A stretch of DNA of 64,000 nt. It comes from Mesorhizobium australicum (GTDB lineage: Bacteria; Pseudomonadota; Alphaproteobacteria; Rhizobiales; Rhizobiaceae). Shown here piece by piece: positions 32,787-44,379 of the stretch. Position 1 is the stretch's first letter. The number at the start of each line of letters is the position of its first letter. The stretch spans positions 186,001 through 250,000 of the forward strand of contig NZ_FXBL01000004.1 in the NCBI RefSeq assembly GCF_900177325.1, written 5' to 3'. Both the position numbers and the translations under genes were made by a program. Under the pieces are notes generated by a model. That model was given only the letters and a program-made list of their open reading frames with translations. It had not been told where the DNA came from and ran no database searches.

Positions 32787-34052
32787 ATGGCCATGCGCAG
32801 TAAACTATTGGGCAGCATCGCTGCGTTGATCGCGGTCGGCTCGACCGGGATGGCGATGGCCCAGGACGTGACTTTGGAATACTGGGTCTACTCCGACTTC
32901 GCGCAAGGCGACGCGCTGGCCCTGCAGCAGGAGTTCATCAGCGAATTCGCGGCAAAGCATCCGGGCGTGAAGATCAACATCGTCGGCAAGGGCGATGCGG
33001 ACCTGACAGCCGGCCAGGTGGCGGGTGCTGCGAGCGGCAACCTCCCCGATGTCTTCATGAATGGGCTCGGCACCGGCGCCCAGCTGGTCGAGGTGGGTGC
33101 GCTGGCCAACATCCACGACAAGTGGATGGCCATGCCCGAGGACTATCGCAACCAGTTCAACAAGAGCGCCATCGACAACTGCTCTCCCGCGCCGGACAAG
33201 ATGTACTGCCTGCCCTACACGGGTTACGGCTCGCTGATGTTCCGCAACCTGACCGTGCTCGAAAAGGCCGGCATCGACACCAAGACGCCTCCGGCAACCT
33301 GGGCCGAATGGCTCGACCAGATGAAGAAGATCAAGGAAGCCGGGATGTTCGCCATCCCCGACCAGGCTCTGGTCTTCAATTCGATCGCCGAGATGTACGC
33401 AGTTTCCGGCGACGTCAGCACCTGGGGCATCGACTGGGACAGCCGCAAGACGCGGATCGACCCCAAGGTGATGGCCACTATGCTGCAGAAGTTCGTGGAC
33501 ATGGCTCCCCTGAATTCCGGAACGAGCCGCAACGACCAGGCGACGAAGGATCTGTTCATCACCGACCAGCTCGCATTCCACACGGTCGGTCCGTGGGTCA
33601 ACCCGACCTATGCCGAGGCGGCGAAGAACGGCAAGCTGAAGTATGACTTCGTGCTGATCCCCGGCGACACGGCCGGCAAGCATGGCGGCATCCAGAACTA
33701 CGAGATCGTCGGCGTCGCGCCGGGCAAGAACTTCGACATCGCCTGGGAGTTCGCTTCCTACATCACCGCCAAGGAGCAGATGGCGCGCTGGGCGAAGCTC
33801 CTGTCGCGCTACAATTCCAACGCGGCGGCGATGAGCGAGCCGGATGTGGCCGCGCTGCCGCTCATCTCCGCCTCGGTCAAGGCGGTGAAATACGCCATGG
33901 ACGTCCAGCCGCCCTACCTCATCAAGGCAGTGCCTGCATGCTATCCGTCGACGGTGGTGGAATTCGTGTCGGCAACCGCGGATGGCGACTACACGCCGGA
34001 GGAGGGTGCCGCCGAGATGATCGCCGAGCTGAACGACTGCCTGGCCGAGTGA
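32787..34052 (+). CDS. Sugar ABC transporter periplasmic binding protein (family 1)
   Basis: A 421-aa protein; signal peptide residues 1-25 end AMAQD. The mature part begins VTLEYWVYSDF as in MalE/UgpB-type binding proteins, with a GNLPDVFMNGLGTGAQLVEVGAL segment around residue 90. A second ATG at 32793 would also fit the ribosome site GGAGGG. It captures a sugar, possibly an amino sugar given the kinase and SIS genes later in the operon. The hairpin at 34071-34095 after it likely keeps its transcript level high. Confidence 0.88.
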   Translation: MAMRSKLLGSIAALIAVGSTGMAMAQDVTLEYWVYSDFAQGDALALQQEFISEFAAKHPGVKINIVGKGDADLTAGQVAGAASGNLPDVFMNGLGTGAQLVEVGALANIHDKWMAMPEDYRNQFNKSAIDNCSPAPDKMYCLPYTGYGSLMFRNLTVLEKAGIDTKTPPATWAEWLDQMKKIKEAGMFAIPDQALVFNSIAEMYAVSGDVSTWGIDWDSRKTRIDPKVMATMLQKFVDMAPLNSGTSRNDQATKDLFITDQLAFHTVGPWVNPTYAEAAKNGKLKYDFVLIPGDTAGKHGGIQNYEIVGVAPGKNFDIAWEFASYITAKEQMARWAKLLSRYNSNAAAMSEPDVAALPLISASVKAVKYAMDVQPPYLIKAVPACYPSTVVEFVSATADGDYTPEEGAAEMIAELNDCLAE

Positions 34053-34070
34053 CCAGTTCGTTCTGAGAGC

Positions 34071-34095
34071 CGCGGCCGGGAGCGTCCCGGCCGCG
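34071..34095 (+). other. Intercistronic stem-loop after the binding-protein gene
   Basis: CGCGGCCGGGA (34071-34081) and TCCCGGCCGCG (34085-34095) make a perfect 11-bp stem with a 3-nt loop and no T tract. It lies between the binding-protein stop and the first permease, where such stems typically stabilise the upstream mRNA or reduce read-through. Confidence 0.55.
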
Positions 34096-34114
34096 ATGCC
34101 AGCAGGGTTCGACC

Positions 34115-35005
34115 ATGCCGATCTATCGCAGGCATCTGCCGCATTATCTGATGATCGCCCCGTTCATGATCCTGTTCGCGGCGTTCTTCCTGTATCCGAT
34201 CTTCAGCGGCTTCTTCTACAGCTTCCACGACTGGAACGGCGTGCAGCCGCCACAGTTCGTCGGGCTTGCCAATTACGAGAAGGTCATCGGATCGCGCGAC
34301 TTCTCGCGGGCGATGTGGAACCTGCTGACCTACATCTCGATCACGGTGCCGCTGGGCATCCTGGTTGCGCTGGGCCTCGCCCTCCTGGTCGACAGCTTCA
34401 CTGGCCGCTGGGCGAGCTTTTTCCGCAATGCCTATTTCATGCCCGTCGTCCTTCCCGCCTTCCTGGCGGCGACGATCTGGCGCTGGATCTATGCCCCCAA
34501 CTTCGGCCTCCTCAACATGATCCTTGGCTGGCTTGGGATACCTTCGGTCAATTTCCTCAACGACACCGGCACGATGATCTACGCCCTCATCGCCGTGGAC
34601 GTATGGGTCTCGGCCGGGTTCAACATGGTCATCCTCCTGGCCGGGCTGAAGAACATCCCATCCGAACTCTATGAGGCCGCGCGGCTCGACGGCGCCAACA
34701 AGTGGCAGCAGATCGTCCACATCACCGTGCCCATGCTCGGCCCCGTGATGTTCTTCGTCATCACCTACAGCGTGATCTCGGCGATGCAGGTCTTCGACAA
34801 GCCCTGGCTGCTGACGGGTTCGTCCTTCTCCGAATATGGCGGCCGCCGCGGCGCGCTGCTGTTCCCGGTGATGGACATGATGGGCCGCGCCTTCGGCGAG
34901 GTCCGCTTCGGCGAGGCGTCTGCATACGGGTTCCTCCTCACCATCGCCATCGTCTCCCTGACGGTCCTCATGTTCGGCGTGCGCAGCTGGAGGGAGCGTC
35001 GATGA
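34115..35005 (+). CDS. Sugar ABC transporter permease (MalF/UgpA type)
   Basis: A 296-aa membrane protein with six predicted helices and the EAA loop YEAARLDGANKWQQIVHITVP that docks on the ATPase. Length and order match the first permease of CUT1 carbohydrate importers. It follows the binding-protein gene by 62 nt containing a stable hairpin, and its stop overlaps the second permease start by ATGA. Confidence 0.9.
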   Translation: MPIYRRHLPHYLMIAPFMILFAAFFLYPIFSGFFYSFHDWNGVQPPQFVGLANYEKVIGSRDFSRAMWNLLTYISITVPLGILVALGLALLVDSFTGRWASFFRNAYFMPVVLPAFLAATIWRWIYAPNFGLLNMILGWLGIPSVNFLNDTGTMIYALIAVDVWVSAGFNMVILLAGLKNIPSELYEAARLDGANKWQQIVHITVPMLGPVMFFVITYSVISAMQVFDKPWLLTGSSFSEYGGRRGALLFPVMDMMGRAFGEVRFGEASAYGFLLTIAIVSLTVLMFGVRSWRERR

Positions 35006-35853
35006 GCGCCGTCGTTTCCTCGCGCCGCGTTTCGATCTGGATCGTCCTCAAATGGGCGATCGCGATCGTCGTCGCGATCATCGCGGTGTTCCCGATCTGG
35101 TGGATGGTCAACGTGGTCTTCTCCCTGCCCGGAGAGCCTGTCTCGATCAATCCGCGACTCTGGCCGACCTCGATTTCGGCCGGCATCGACAAGATCCATA
35201 TGATCTTTGCCGAGACCGGCTACCTGCGCGCCTATCTCGTCTCGCTGCTCTACGCCGTGCTCACCATTGTTGGCGTGCTCCTGGTCGGCTCGCTCGCCGC
35301 GTTCGAGTTCTCGCAATTCGAATTCCCCGGCAAGCGCATCCTTTTCGGCATCGTCATGCTGTCCCTCATGGTCCCGACGGCCGCGACCATCATTCCGACC
35401 TATCTGCTGACGTCGTCGCTCGGCTGGCTCAACACGATGCAGGGCCTGGTGGTGCCGGGCCTCGCCTCGGCCTTCGGCCTCTTCATGCTGGTCCAGTTCA
35501 TGCGCTCGATCCCGCGCGACATGATCGAGGCGGCGCGGCTCGACGGGGCGGGGCACTTCCAGATCTACTGGTACGTGGCGTTGCCGCTCTGCCGCAACGC
35601 CATGATCACGCTCGCGATCCTGACCTTCATGCAGACCTGGGGCAACTACATGTGGCCGCTGATCGTCGGCACCCGCCCCGAAATGTACACGGTCGGGCAG
35701 GTCGTGGGTCTCTTCAACGCGCCACTGTCGCACCAGACGGTCGACGTGGTCATGACGGCAAACCTCCTGGCCGCGATACCGCCGCTCCTCTTCTTCCTGA
35801 TCTTCCAGCGCAAGATCGTCGAAGGCATCGCGATGTCGGGCAGCAAGGGCTGA
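35002..35853 (+). CDS. Sugar ABC transporter permease (MalG/UgpE type)
   Basis: A 283-aa membrane protein from ATG 35002, overlapping the first permease stop; a longer upstream frame would run through that gene. The EAA loop reads IEAARLDGAGHFQIYWYVALPL, and NPRLWP with the large periplasmic loop is typical of MalG-type subunits. It pairs with the previous permease. The ATPase gene follows after 15 nt. Confidence 0.9.
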   Translation: MSAVVSSRRVSIWIVLKWAIAIVVAIIAVFPIWWMVNVVFSLPGEPVSINPRLWPTSISAGIDKIHMIFAETGYLRAYLVSLLYAVLTIVGVLLVGSLAAFEFSQFEFPGKRILFGIVMLSLMVPTAATIIPTYLLTSSLGWLNTMQGLVVPGLASAFGLFMLVQFMRSIPRDMIEAARLDGAGHFQIYWYVALPLCRNAMITLAILTFMQTWGNYMWPLIVGTRPEMYTVGQVVGLFNAPLSHQTVDVVMTANLLAAIPPLLFFLIFQRKIVEGIAMSGSKG

Positions 35854-35868
35854 TCGGAACCACACCAC

Positions 35869-36980
<1,112 letters not shown>

Positions 36981-36984
<4 letters not shown>

Positions 36985-37943
36985 CCTTACAGACCTCGCA
37001 GCCCAATGGTTCACTGATCGTCGGCATCGACATCGGTGGCACCAAGACACATCTTCGCGCCGAACTTGCCGGCGTGCAGGACCCCGCCCGGGTGAACGAC
37101 CATATCGTGCCCAGCGCGCAGTGGCGCACCCGGAGCTGGGACGACGATGCGCATCGCCTGCTGGATATGGTCGACCGGCTTGCAGCGGGCATGCCGGTCG
37201 CCGCAATCGGCGTCGGCGCGCATGGTTGCGACGATGACGAGGAATGCCAGGCCTTCGGCCGCGCCTTCTCGGCATTGACCGAGATTCCTGTGTCCGTCGT
37301 GAACGACGCTGAACTGATGCCCCTGGCGCTCGGCTTGACCGGCCAGATCGGCGTGGTTGCCGGAACCGGCTCGATCGCCGTCTGCCGGCCGAAGGGGCGC
37401 GCGATGATCTCGGCGGGCGGCTGGGGCTGGGTCGTCGGCGACGAAGGCAGCGCGGCCGGGCTTGTGCGCGAAGCGGTGCGCGCCGTTGCCCGCTATTTCG
37501 ATGCTGGCGGAGAGCCGGACGAGCCGTTGGCCAAGGCGCTTCTCCATGCGCTTGACGTCCCTGCCATACCCCGGCTCGGCAGCGCGCTTGCCTCCCTTGG
37601 CGGCCCGGCCGCCATCGGCGCCCATGCCGAAGCGGTCTTCGAAGCCGCCGCGCACGGCTCGGAACTCGCCCGGCGGGTTATTCGCGAAGGCGGACAGGAA
37701 CTCGCCCAGCTCGTCATGCATCTCGATGCCCGCGGCGCAGGCGCCAGCCACGTCGTCGCGGGAGGCAGCGTCATCGTCGCGCAGGCCTCGCTCTGGCAGG
37801 CGTTCTCGGATGCGGTTTCCGAACGGTCTTCGGCGCGGATCACGCCGCATCTATTCAGCGGCAGTCCGGTCGAAGGCGCCTGCCGCCTCGCCGCGACCCT
37901 CGCCCAATCCTCGTCCGGCGAATTGAAGCGCCTCGCGCGCTGA
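36981..37943 (+). CDS. BadF/BcrAD-family kinase, likely N-acetylglucosamine-kinase-like
   Basis: A 320-aa ASKHA-fold protein. Phosphate-binding motifs are visible: GIDIGGTKTHLRAE, VVNDAELMPLAL, VAGTGSIAVC and the conserved GGWGWVVGDEGSAAGL of N-acetylglucosamine kinases in the BadF family. It would phosphorylate the imported sugar in the cytoplasm. Overlap with the ATPase and proximity of a SIS gene support an amino-sugar or anhydro-sugar route; the actual substrate is not determined. Confidence 0.85.
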
Positions 37944-37977
37944 CATCGCCTCGAGCTGCTCACAGGAAGGAAATGTC

Positions 37978-38976
37978 ATGAGCTACCGTTCAACCATTGC
38001 GCGTCAACCCGAGGCATTGGCCGACACATATTCGGCCGCGCGCGATCAGCTCGCGGGAATGGACCTCAAGCCGCTCGACCGGCCGGTGATCGGCATCACC
38101 GGCATCGGCGCGAGCTTCGCGGCGGCCGTCGTCGGCGCAGGCGAACTGCAGGCGAAGGGCCGCCGCGCCTTCGCCATCCGTGCCTGCGACATGGCCGAGG
38201 GATACGATCTCGTCGACACGCTCGTCGGCCTGTCGCATCGCGGCCGCAGTGTCGAGACCGTGCTGGCGCACGAGAAGCTGCCTTCGGCAAAGCGTCTCGC
38301 GATTACCAATGATCCGACGAGCCCGCTCGCCCAGGCGTCGGACTTCCACGTGACGCTCAACAACGGCTCCGACGCCACGCCCTCCAGCACGGGCTACACG
38401 GCCACGCTTCTGGCGATGGGCATGGCGTTCCAGAAGATGCTCGGCGAGACGGACGATGTCTTTGCCGCCATCCCCGACCTGTCGCGGCACGTGCTCTCTG
38501 CCGCGGCCCTCAAGATGAAGCGGCTCGGCGAACTGTTCCCGCAGCGACGCGCCATCGACTGCGTTGGCGCGGGATCGTCCCTCGGCACCGCCGACGGCGC
38601 GTCGCTGCTGATCCGGGAGGCGTCGCGCATTCCGGCCTCCGCCTACGACACCCGCCACTATCTGCACGGACCGCTGGAATCGATGGATGCCACCACCGGC
38701 GTCGTCATCTTCGGCGACGGACGCGAGGTCGAGCTGGCGCATCAGGTCGAGAAGATCGGGTGTCCCGTCCTGCTGATCACCACCCAGGCCGGCATCTCGG
38801 ACGGCGAGCTCCTGACGGTCCTGACAGTTCCGAAGCAGGCGAACCAGATTGCCCAGGGCATCCTGAACATCTTTGCCGCGCAATTGTTCGCGGCCGAGCT
38901 GTCCGACGCCGCCGGCCTCACCGACACCAAGTTCCGCTACCGTATGTCGGACACCAAGGTGCCGGTGGCCGCCTGA
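37978..38976 (+). CDS. Double-SIS-domain sugar isomerase/deaminase (AgaS/GlmS-C-like)
   Basis: A 332-aa protein with two SIS domains: the first around GITGIGASFAAAVVGAGEL and NDPTSPLAQASDFHV, the second around DCVGAGSSLGTADGASLLIREAS and HYLHGPLESMD. The last motif resembles the sugar-binding and catalytic region of GlmS isomerase and AgaS deaminase. It lacks the GlmS glutaminase domain. It probably isomerises or deaminates the phosphorylated amino sugar made by the preceding kinase. The ribosome site GGAAGG lies upstream. It ends the operon, convergent with a RidA gene. Confidence 0.83.
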   Translation: MSYRSTIARQPEALADTYSAARDQLAGMDLKPLDRPVIGITGIGASFAAAVVGAGELQAKGRRAFAIRACDMAEGYDLVDTLVGLSHRGRSVETVLAHEKLPSAKRLAITNDPTSPLAQASDFHVTLNNGSDATPSSTGYTATLLAMGMAFQKMLGETDDVFAAIPDLSRHVLSAAALKMKRLGELFPQRRAIDCVGAGSSLGTADGASLLIREASRIPASAYDTRHYLHGPLESMDATTGVVIFGDGREVELAHQVEKIGCPVLLITTQAGISDGELLTVLTVPKQANQIAQGILNIFAAQLFAAELSDAAGLTDTKFRYRMSDTKVPVAA

Positions 38977-38989
38977 CCCATAGGCAACA

Positions 38990-39481
38990 TCAGTCGAGAA
39001 TCGAGATGACCGCCTCGATCTCGACCGTGATGTTGCCCGGGAGCGAGGCCATGCCAACCGCCGAACGGGCGTGGTGGCCTCGCTCCCCGAAAACCTCGAT
39101 GAAGAGGTCGGAACAGCCGTTGATGACGCTCGGGTGATCGGCGAAGTCGGCGATGCCGTTGACCATCCCCAACAGCTTGATGACGCGCTTGACCCGCCGA
39201 AGGTCGCCGAGCGCGGCCTGCATCACGGCGATGAGGTTGATCCCGGTCAGGCGTGCATGCGCATAGGCCTCGGCGACCGACACGTCCGCACCGACCTTGC
39301 CGCTGTGCAGGTGGCCGTCGGTTTCCCGCGGCCCCTGTCCCGAGAGGAACAAGAGGTTGCCTTCCCTCACATGTGTGAGGAAGTTGGCGATCGGTGGCGG
39401 CGGCGGCGGAATCACGATGCCGAGCCGGGCAAGGCGATCTTGTGGCGACCCGGCCGCGACATCGTGATTGGCGATATTCAT
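38990..39481 (-). CDS. RidA/YjgF-family enamine/imine deaminase-like protein
   Basis: About 163 aa from ATG 39481; ATG 39493 is possible. The family pattern is clear: GNLLFLSGQGPRETDG, a middle NLIAVMQAALGDLRRVKRVIKLLGMVN and the C-terminal HHARSAVGMASLPGNITVEIEA. Compared with classical RidA it has a ~25-residue N-terminal extension including a run of prolines. The arginine that binds the carboxylate in RidA is represented in HARSAVG. Last gene of an importer operon that also has a PLP desulfhydrase-like enzyme, whose enamine by-products RidA proteins remove. Confidence 0.85.
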   Translation of the reverse strand: MNIANHDVAAGSPQDRLARLGIVIPPPPPPIANFLTHVREGNLLFLSGQGPRETDGHLHSGKVGADVSVAEAYAHARLTGINLIAVMQAALGDLRRVKRVIKLLGMVNGIADFADHPSVINGCSDLFIEVFGERGHHARSAVGMASLPGNITVEIEAVISILD

Positions 39482-39528
39482 GCACTGCTCCATTCAGAAA
39501 TCGGTCTTCGCGCGCCGGCGGATCGACC

Positions 39529-40490
39529 CTAGTCGGCGTGATGGCACGCGGCCTCGGCGCCCGACGCGACGCGGCGCAGGCGCGGCCGCTCCGCGCGGCA
39601 TACCTCCGTCGCGATCGGGCAGCGCGGATGGAAGGTGCAGCCCGAGGGCGGGTCGAGCGGGCTCGGCACCTCGCCGCGCGGCACCTTGATCCGGCTGTGC
39701 CGACGCGTGGGATCCGGCCGCGGCACGGCCTCCATCAGCGTGCGCGTGTAGGGATGGCTCGGCCGCTGGTAGACGGCGGCGGTGTCGCCGATCTCGACGA
39801 TACGGCCGAGATACATCACCGCGACGCGGTCGCTGATGTGCTGCACCACGCCGAGGTCGTGCGCCACGAACAGGTAGGCGAGCCCGAATTCCTTCTGGAT
39901 GTCGGACATCAGGTTGACGACCTGCGCCTGGATCGACACGTCCAGCGCGGACACCGGCTCGTCTGCGACGATCAGCGACGGATTGAGCGCGAGCGCACGC
40001 GCAATCGCCAGCCTCTGGCGCTGCCCGCCCGAGAACTTCGAGGGCACATTGCCCATCTGGTCCGGCCGCAGGCCGACCCGGGCGAACAGGTCGGCGACCT
40101 TGGCCTTGCGCTCCGCGGCATTGCCGAGCCCGTGCACGACCAGCGGCTCCTCGACAATGTCGGCGGCGCGCTGGCGCGGGTCGAGCGAGCCGTTCGGATC
40201 CTGGAAGATCATCTGCACGCGCCGCCGCAACGGCCGCATCGCACGGTGCGAAGCGTGGGTGATGTCCGTGCCCTCCAGCAGGATCTCTCCCTCGTTCGGC
40301 TCCAGCAGCCGCACGATCATCTTGCCGACGGTCGACTTGCCGCAACCGGACTCGCCGACGAGACCGAGCGTCTCGCCGGGAGCGATCGAAAAGGACACGT
40401 CGTCCACCGCATGCACGGTGCCGGGCGAACCGCCCATGCCGCGCGAGACGGTGAAGCGCTTGGAGATATTCTTCACGTCGAGCAGCATCG

Positions 40491-40494
<4 letters not shown>
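39529..40494 (-). CDS. Peptide ABC transporter ATPase (DppF/OppF-like)
   Basis: A 321-aa ATPase: Walker A GESGCGKST, signature FSGGQRQRLAIARAL, Walker B SLIVADEPVSALD and the oligopeptide-type C-terminal zinc-like cluster region (CTFHPRCPIATEVCRAERP). Pairs with the DppD-like ATPase whose stop it overlaps by 4 nt. Together they energise a peptide/nickel/opine-type importer. Confidence 0.92.
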
Positions 40495-41473
<979 letters not shown>

Positions 41474-41477
<4 letters not shown>

Positions 41478-42598
41478 CCCGTGGTGCCGTCCTGTATTTG
41501 CAGCGCCGGCAGCAGGGCCACCGCATTGTCGCGCAGGATTGCGCGCTTGTCGGCCTCGGAGAGGTAGTCGCAGTAGCGTGTGAAATAGGTCAGCGACTGC
41601 GCATAGGTGCAGTAGCGGTCGACATTGGGCGCGTCGGAGCCCCATAGGAAACGCGATGCGCCGAACCGCTCGACCAACTGCCGGATATGCAGATGCGCGC
41701 GCGGATAGGGGTATTCCTGCTTGCCGCCCCAGGCGATCGGATAGAGGATCTCGGCCGACACCGGCGCCTGGGTCAGCAACGTCTCGATGATCGACGGCAG
41801 CTTCAGGCGGTCGTTCTCGTCCGCGTAGAGCGAGGTCGGCACGCCATGCACGAGGAGGTGGCGGATGGCCGGGAACCGCTCCACGATCCGGGCGAGGTGA
41901 CGCATCTCGTCCTCGTAGGTGCCGACGGGCGAATTGGCCGACTGCACCCAGAACACCGGCAGGCCGCCCTTTTCCACCAGCGTCCAGAACGGATCGTAGG
42001 TCGGATCGGAATGCATCGGCTTGTAGCCGCTGCGGAACATGCCGGTCGTGGTGAAGTAGAAGCCGGCCATGCCGAGGCGGCCGATCTCGTCGGCGAGGCG
42101 CTCGAGCTCATGGTCCTGGTAGGCGAACGCTTCCTCGACTTGCGCGAGGCCGACGAAGCGGCCGGGATGTGCGGCGGAGGCGGCAGCGAACTCGCCGGCC
42201 AGGTTTCCGTAGATATGCTCGTTCTGGAGCACCGCCGTCGCCACGCCGGCATAGTCCATGTAGGAGACCAGCGTATCGGCGGTCATTTCCAGGTCTTCCA
42301 TCCAAGGCGCGAGGAACTGGACATACTGGTCCTCGCCGCCGGCGGTCCATTCGTAGCGACCGTGCGTGCCGACGCGGAAATTCACGTCGCGGCGGCCGGC
42401 GGGAGAGGGATCGTTCGGGTCCCACAGAGGCCTGTCGGTCACGATCGCGCGGTCGCGCAGGCGGCGGTAGGGCTGGTTGCCGTGCATATGCATCGAGCGC
42501 TGCTGGTGCAGCAGATGCGTTGCCACGTCGGGAAAGCCCGCGGCGGTCGCGGCCGGCGGGAAGATGTGGGCGTGACAGTCGATGATGCCGTAATCCAT
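41474..42598 (-). CDS. Metal-dependent amidohydrolase, ACMSD-like (amidohydrolase 2)
   Basis: A 374-aa TIM-barrel hydrolase. It begins [15 protein letters not shown] with the HxH metal ligands, has a mid-barrel His in [10 protein letters not shown] and an Asp in [11 protein letters not shown] near the C terminus, the layout of amidohydrolase family 2, which includes aminocarboxymuconate-semialdehyde decarboxylase. Substrate is unknown; both hydrolysis and decarboxylation occur in the family. It is inserted between permease and ATPase genes of the importer, so it probably acts on the imported compound. Confidence 0.8.
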
Positions 42599-42607
42599 GG
42601 GAACCTG

Positions 42608-43453
42608 TCAGGAACGTGAAGCCGGGTCGAAGACGTCGCGCAGCCCGTCGCCGAAGGCGTTGAAGGCGAGCACGAGGAGCGAGATGGCGAGGCCGGGCGC
42701 AAAGACGATATGCGGCGCGACGGTCAGATATTCGCGGCTCGCCCCCAGCATCGTGCCCCATTCGGGCGCCGGCGGCTGCACGCCGAGGCCGAGGAAGCCG
42801 AGCGCCGAGCCGATCAGCACGGCCTGCCCCGCATTGAGGCTGAGCTCGATGATGATGACGGTGGCCGCATTGGGCAGGATGTGGCGGAGCAGGATGCGCG
42901 TGTGCCCCATGCCGACGGTGATCGACGCAGCGATGAAATCTTCCTGGACGAGTTCGATCACCCGGCCGCGAACCAGCCGCGCCAGCGGCGGGATGAAGCT
43001 CGCCGTGATCGCGATCGTCAGGCCGACGGCGCTGGAGCCCGCGACGGAGGCGATGGCGATCGCCAGCACGATGTTTGGCACCGTCAGCAAGAGATCGATG
43101 ACGCCGGTGACGATGCGGTCGGTGAGGCCGCCGAAATAGCCGGCCACCGCGCCCAGCGCGATGCCGCCGATGCCGGCGAAGAACACGGAGGCCAGTGCGA
43201 TCGACAGCGTGAAGCGCGTGCCGACGATGATGCGCGAGAGGATGTCCCGGCCGACATTGTCGGTGCCGAGCAGATGCCCCGCCGACGGCGGCTCCAGCAT
43301 GGCGAACAGGTCCTGCGCGTTCGGATCGTAGGGGGCGATCGCCTGCCCGAACAGGGCAAGCAGCACGAAGACGGCCAGAAGCGAGGCGCCAAGCCACAGG
43401 AAGACGTTGACGTTGCCTGTTCTCCGACGCCGCCGGACCACTGCCTCACGCAT
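42608..43453 (-). CDS. Peptide ABC transporter permease (DppC-like)
   Basis: A 281-aa membrane protein with six helices and the OppC-type features DPNAQD near the N terminus, LLGTDNVGRDILSRIIVGTR and GMGHTRILLRHILPN. The first 15 residues are strongly basic. It overlaps dppB by 8 nt. It forms the channel with the DppB-like subunit. Confidence 0.9.
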   Translation of the reverse strand: MREAVVRRRRRTGNVNVFLWLGASLLAVFVLLALFGQAIAPYDPNAQDLFAMLEPPSAGHLLGTDNVGRDILSRIIVGTRFTLSIALASVFFAGIGGIALGAVAGYFGGLTDRIVTGVIDLLLTVPNIVLAIAIASVAGSSAVGLTIAITASFIPPLARLVRGRVIELVQEDFIAASITVGMGHTRILLRHILPNAATVIIIELSLNAGQAVLIGSALGFLGLGVQPPAPEWGTMLGASREYLTVAPHIVFAPGLAISLLVLAFNAFGDGLRDVFDPASRS

Positions 43454-44366
43454 GGCGCAGCCTCGGATTGACGAAGCGATAGATGACCTCGACCGCGATG
43501 TTGATGATCAGGAAGGACACGACGAAAATCAGCACGATGCCCTGCACCAGCGTGTAGTCGCGCACCGACACGGCCGTCAGCAGCAGGTCGCCGATGCCGG
43601 GCCAGGCGCAGAGCCGCTCGATCACCACCGACCCGCCAAGCAGGTAGCCAGCCTGCAGGCCGATCACCGTGACGGTCGGGATCATCACGTTGCGCAGCAC
43701 GTGCCGGCGCAGGACGAGCGCCTTCGACAGGCCTTTTGCCCGCGCGGTGCGCGCATAGTCCTTGCGCAGCTCCTCGATCACCACGCCGCGCGTCATGCGC
43801 GCCACCAGCGCGATCAAGCGCGCCGCGAGCGCCAGCGTCGGAATCACCAGTGAAGCGGGGCCGGTCGCGCCGAAGCTCGGCAACAGGCCGAGATCGACCG
43901 ACAGCACTGCGATAAGCAGCATGCCCAGCCAGAAGTTCGGAACCGCGAGCAGCCCGACTACCGTCAGCGAAATGAGATAGTCCGGCCAACGGTTGCGGAA
44001 TGCCGCAGCTGCGACGCCGGCGGGGATGCCGATGACGATCGTCAGCAGGATCGCCGCCGCCGCCAGCGCCAGCGTCGCCGGCAGCCGGTCGAGGATGTGC
44101 GGCAGCGGATTGCCGCGGAAGGTGGTGGAGTAGCCGAAATCGCCGACGACGAGGCCGGAGATGTGGCTGACATATTGTTCGAGGAGGGGCCGATCGAGAC
44201 CGAGCTGCACGCGCACGGCCTCGATCTCGGCCTGCGTGGCGGTGGCCCCGGCAACGAAGCTCGCCTCGTCGCCGGGAACGGACTTGAAGATGATGAACAG
44301 GATCGTGACCACGCCCAGCACCACGAGCGGGATGGTCGCGAAGCGCCTGATCAGGAATCCTGTCAT
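43446..44366 (-). CDS. Peptide ABC transporter permease (DppB-like)
   Basis: A 306-aa membrane protein starting MTGFLIRRFATIPLVVLGVVTILF, the typical first helix of DppB/OppB subunits. Other family segments are LGLDRPLLEQYVSHISGLVVGDFG and ARAKGLSKALVLRRHVLRN. It lies 13 nt after the binding-protein gene. Confidence 0.92.
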   Translation of the reverse strand: MTGFLIRRFATIPLVVLGVVTILFIIFKSVPGDEASFVAGATATQAEIEAVRVQLGLDRPLLEQYVSHISGLVVGDFGYSTTFRGNPLPHILDRLPATLALAAAAILLTIVIGIPAGVAAAAFRNRWPDYLISLTVVGLLAVPNFWLGMLLIAVLSVDLGLLPSFGATGPASLVIPTLALAARLIALVARMTRGVVIEELRKDYARTARAKGLSKALVLRRHVLRNVMIPTVTVIGLQAGYLLGGSVVIERLCAWPGIGDLLLTAVSVRDYTLVQGIVLIFVVSFLIINIAVEVIYRFVNPRLRHA

Positions 44367-44379
44367 CGATCCGTCCGCG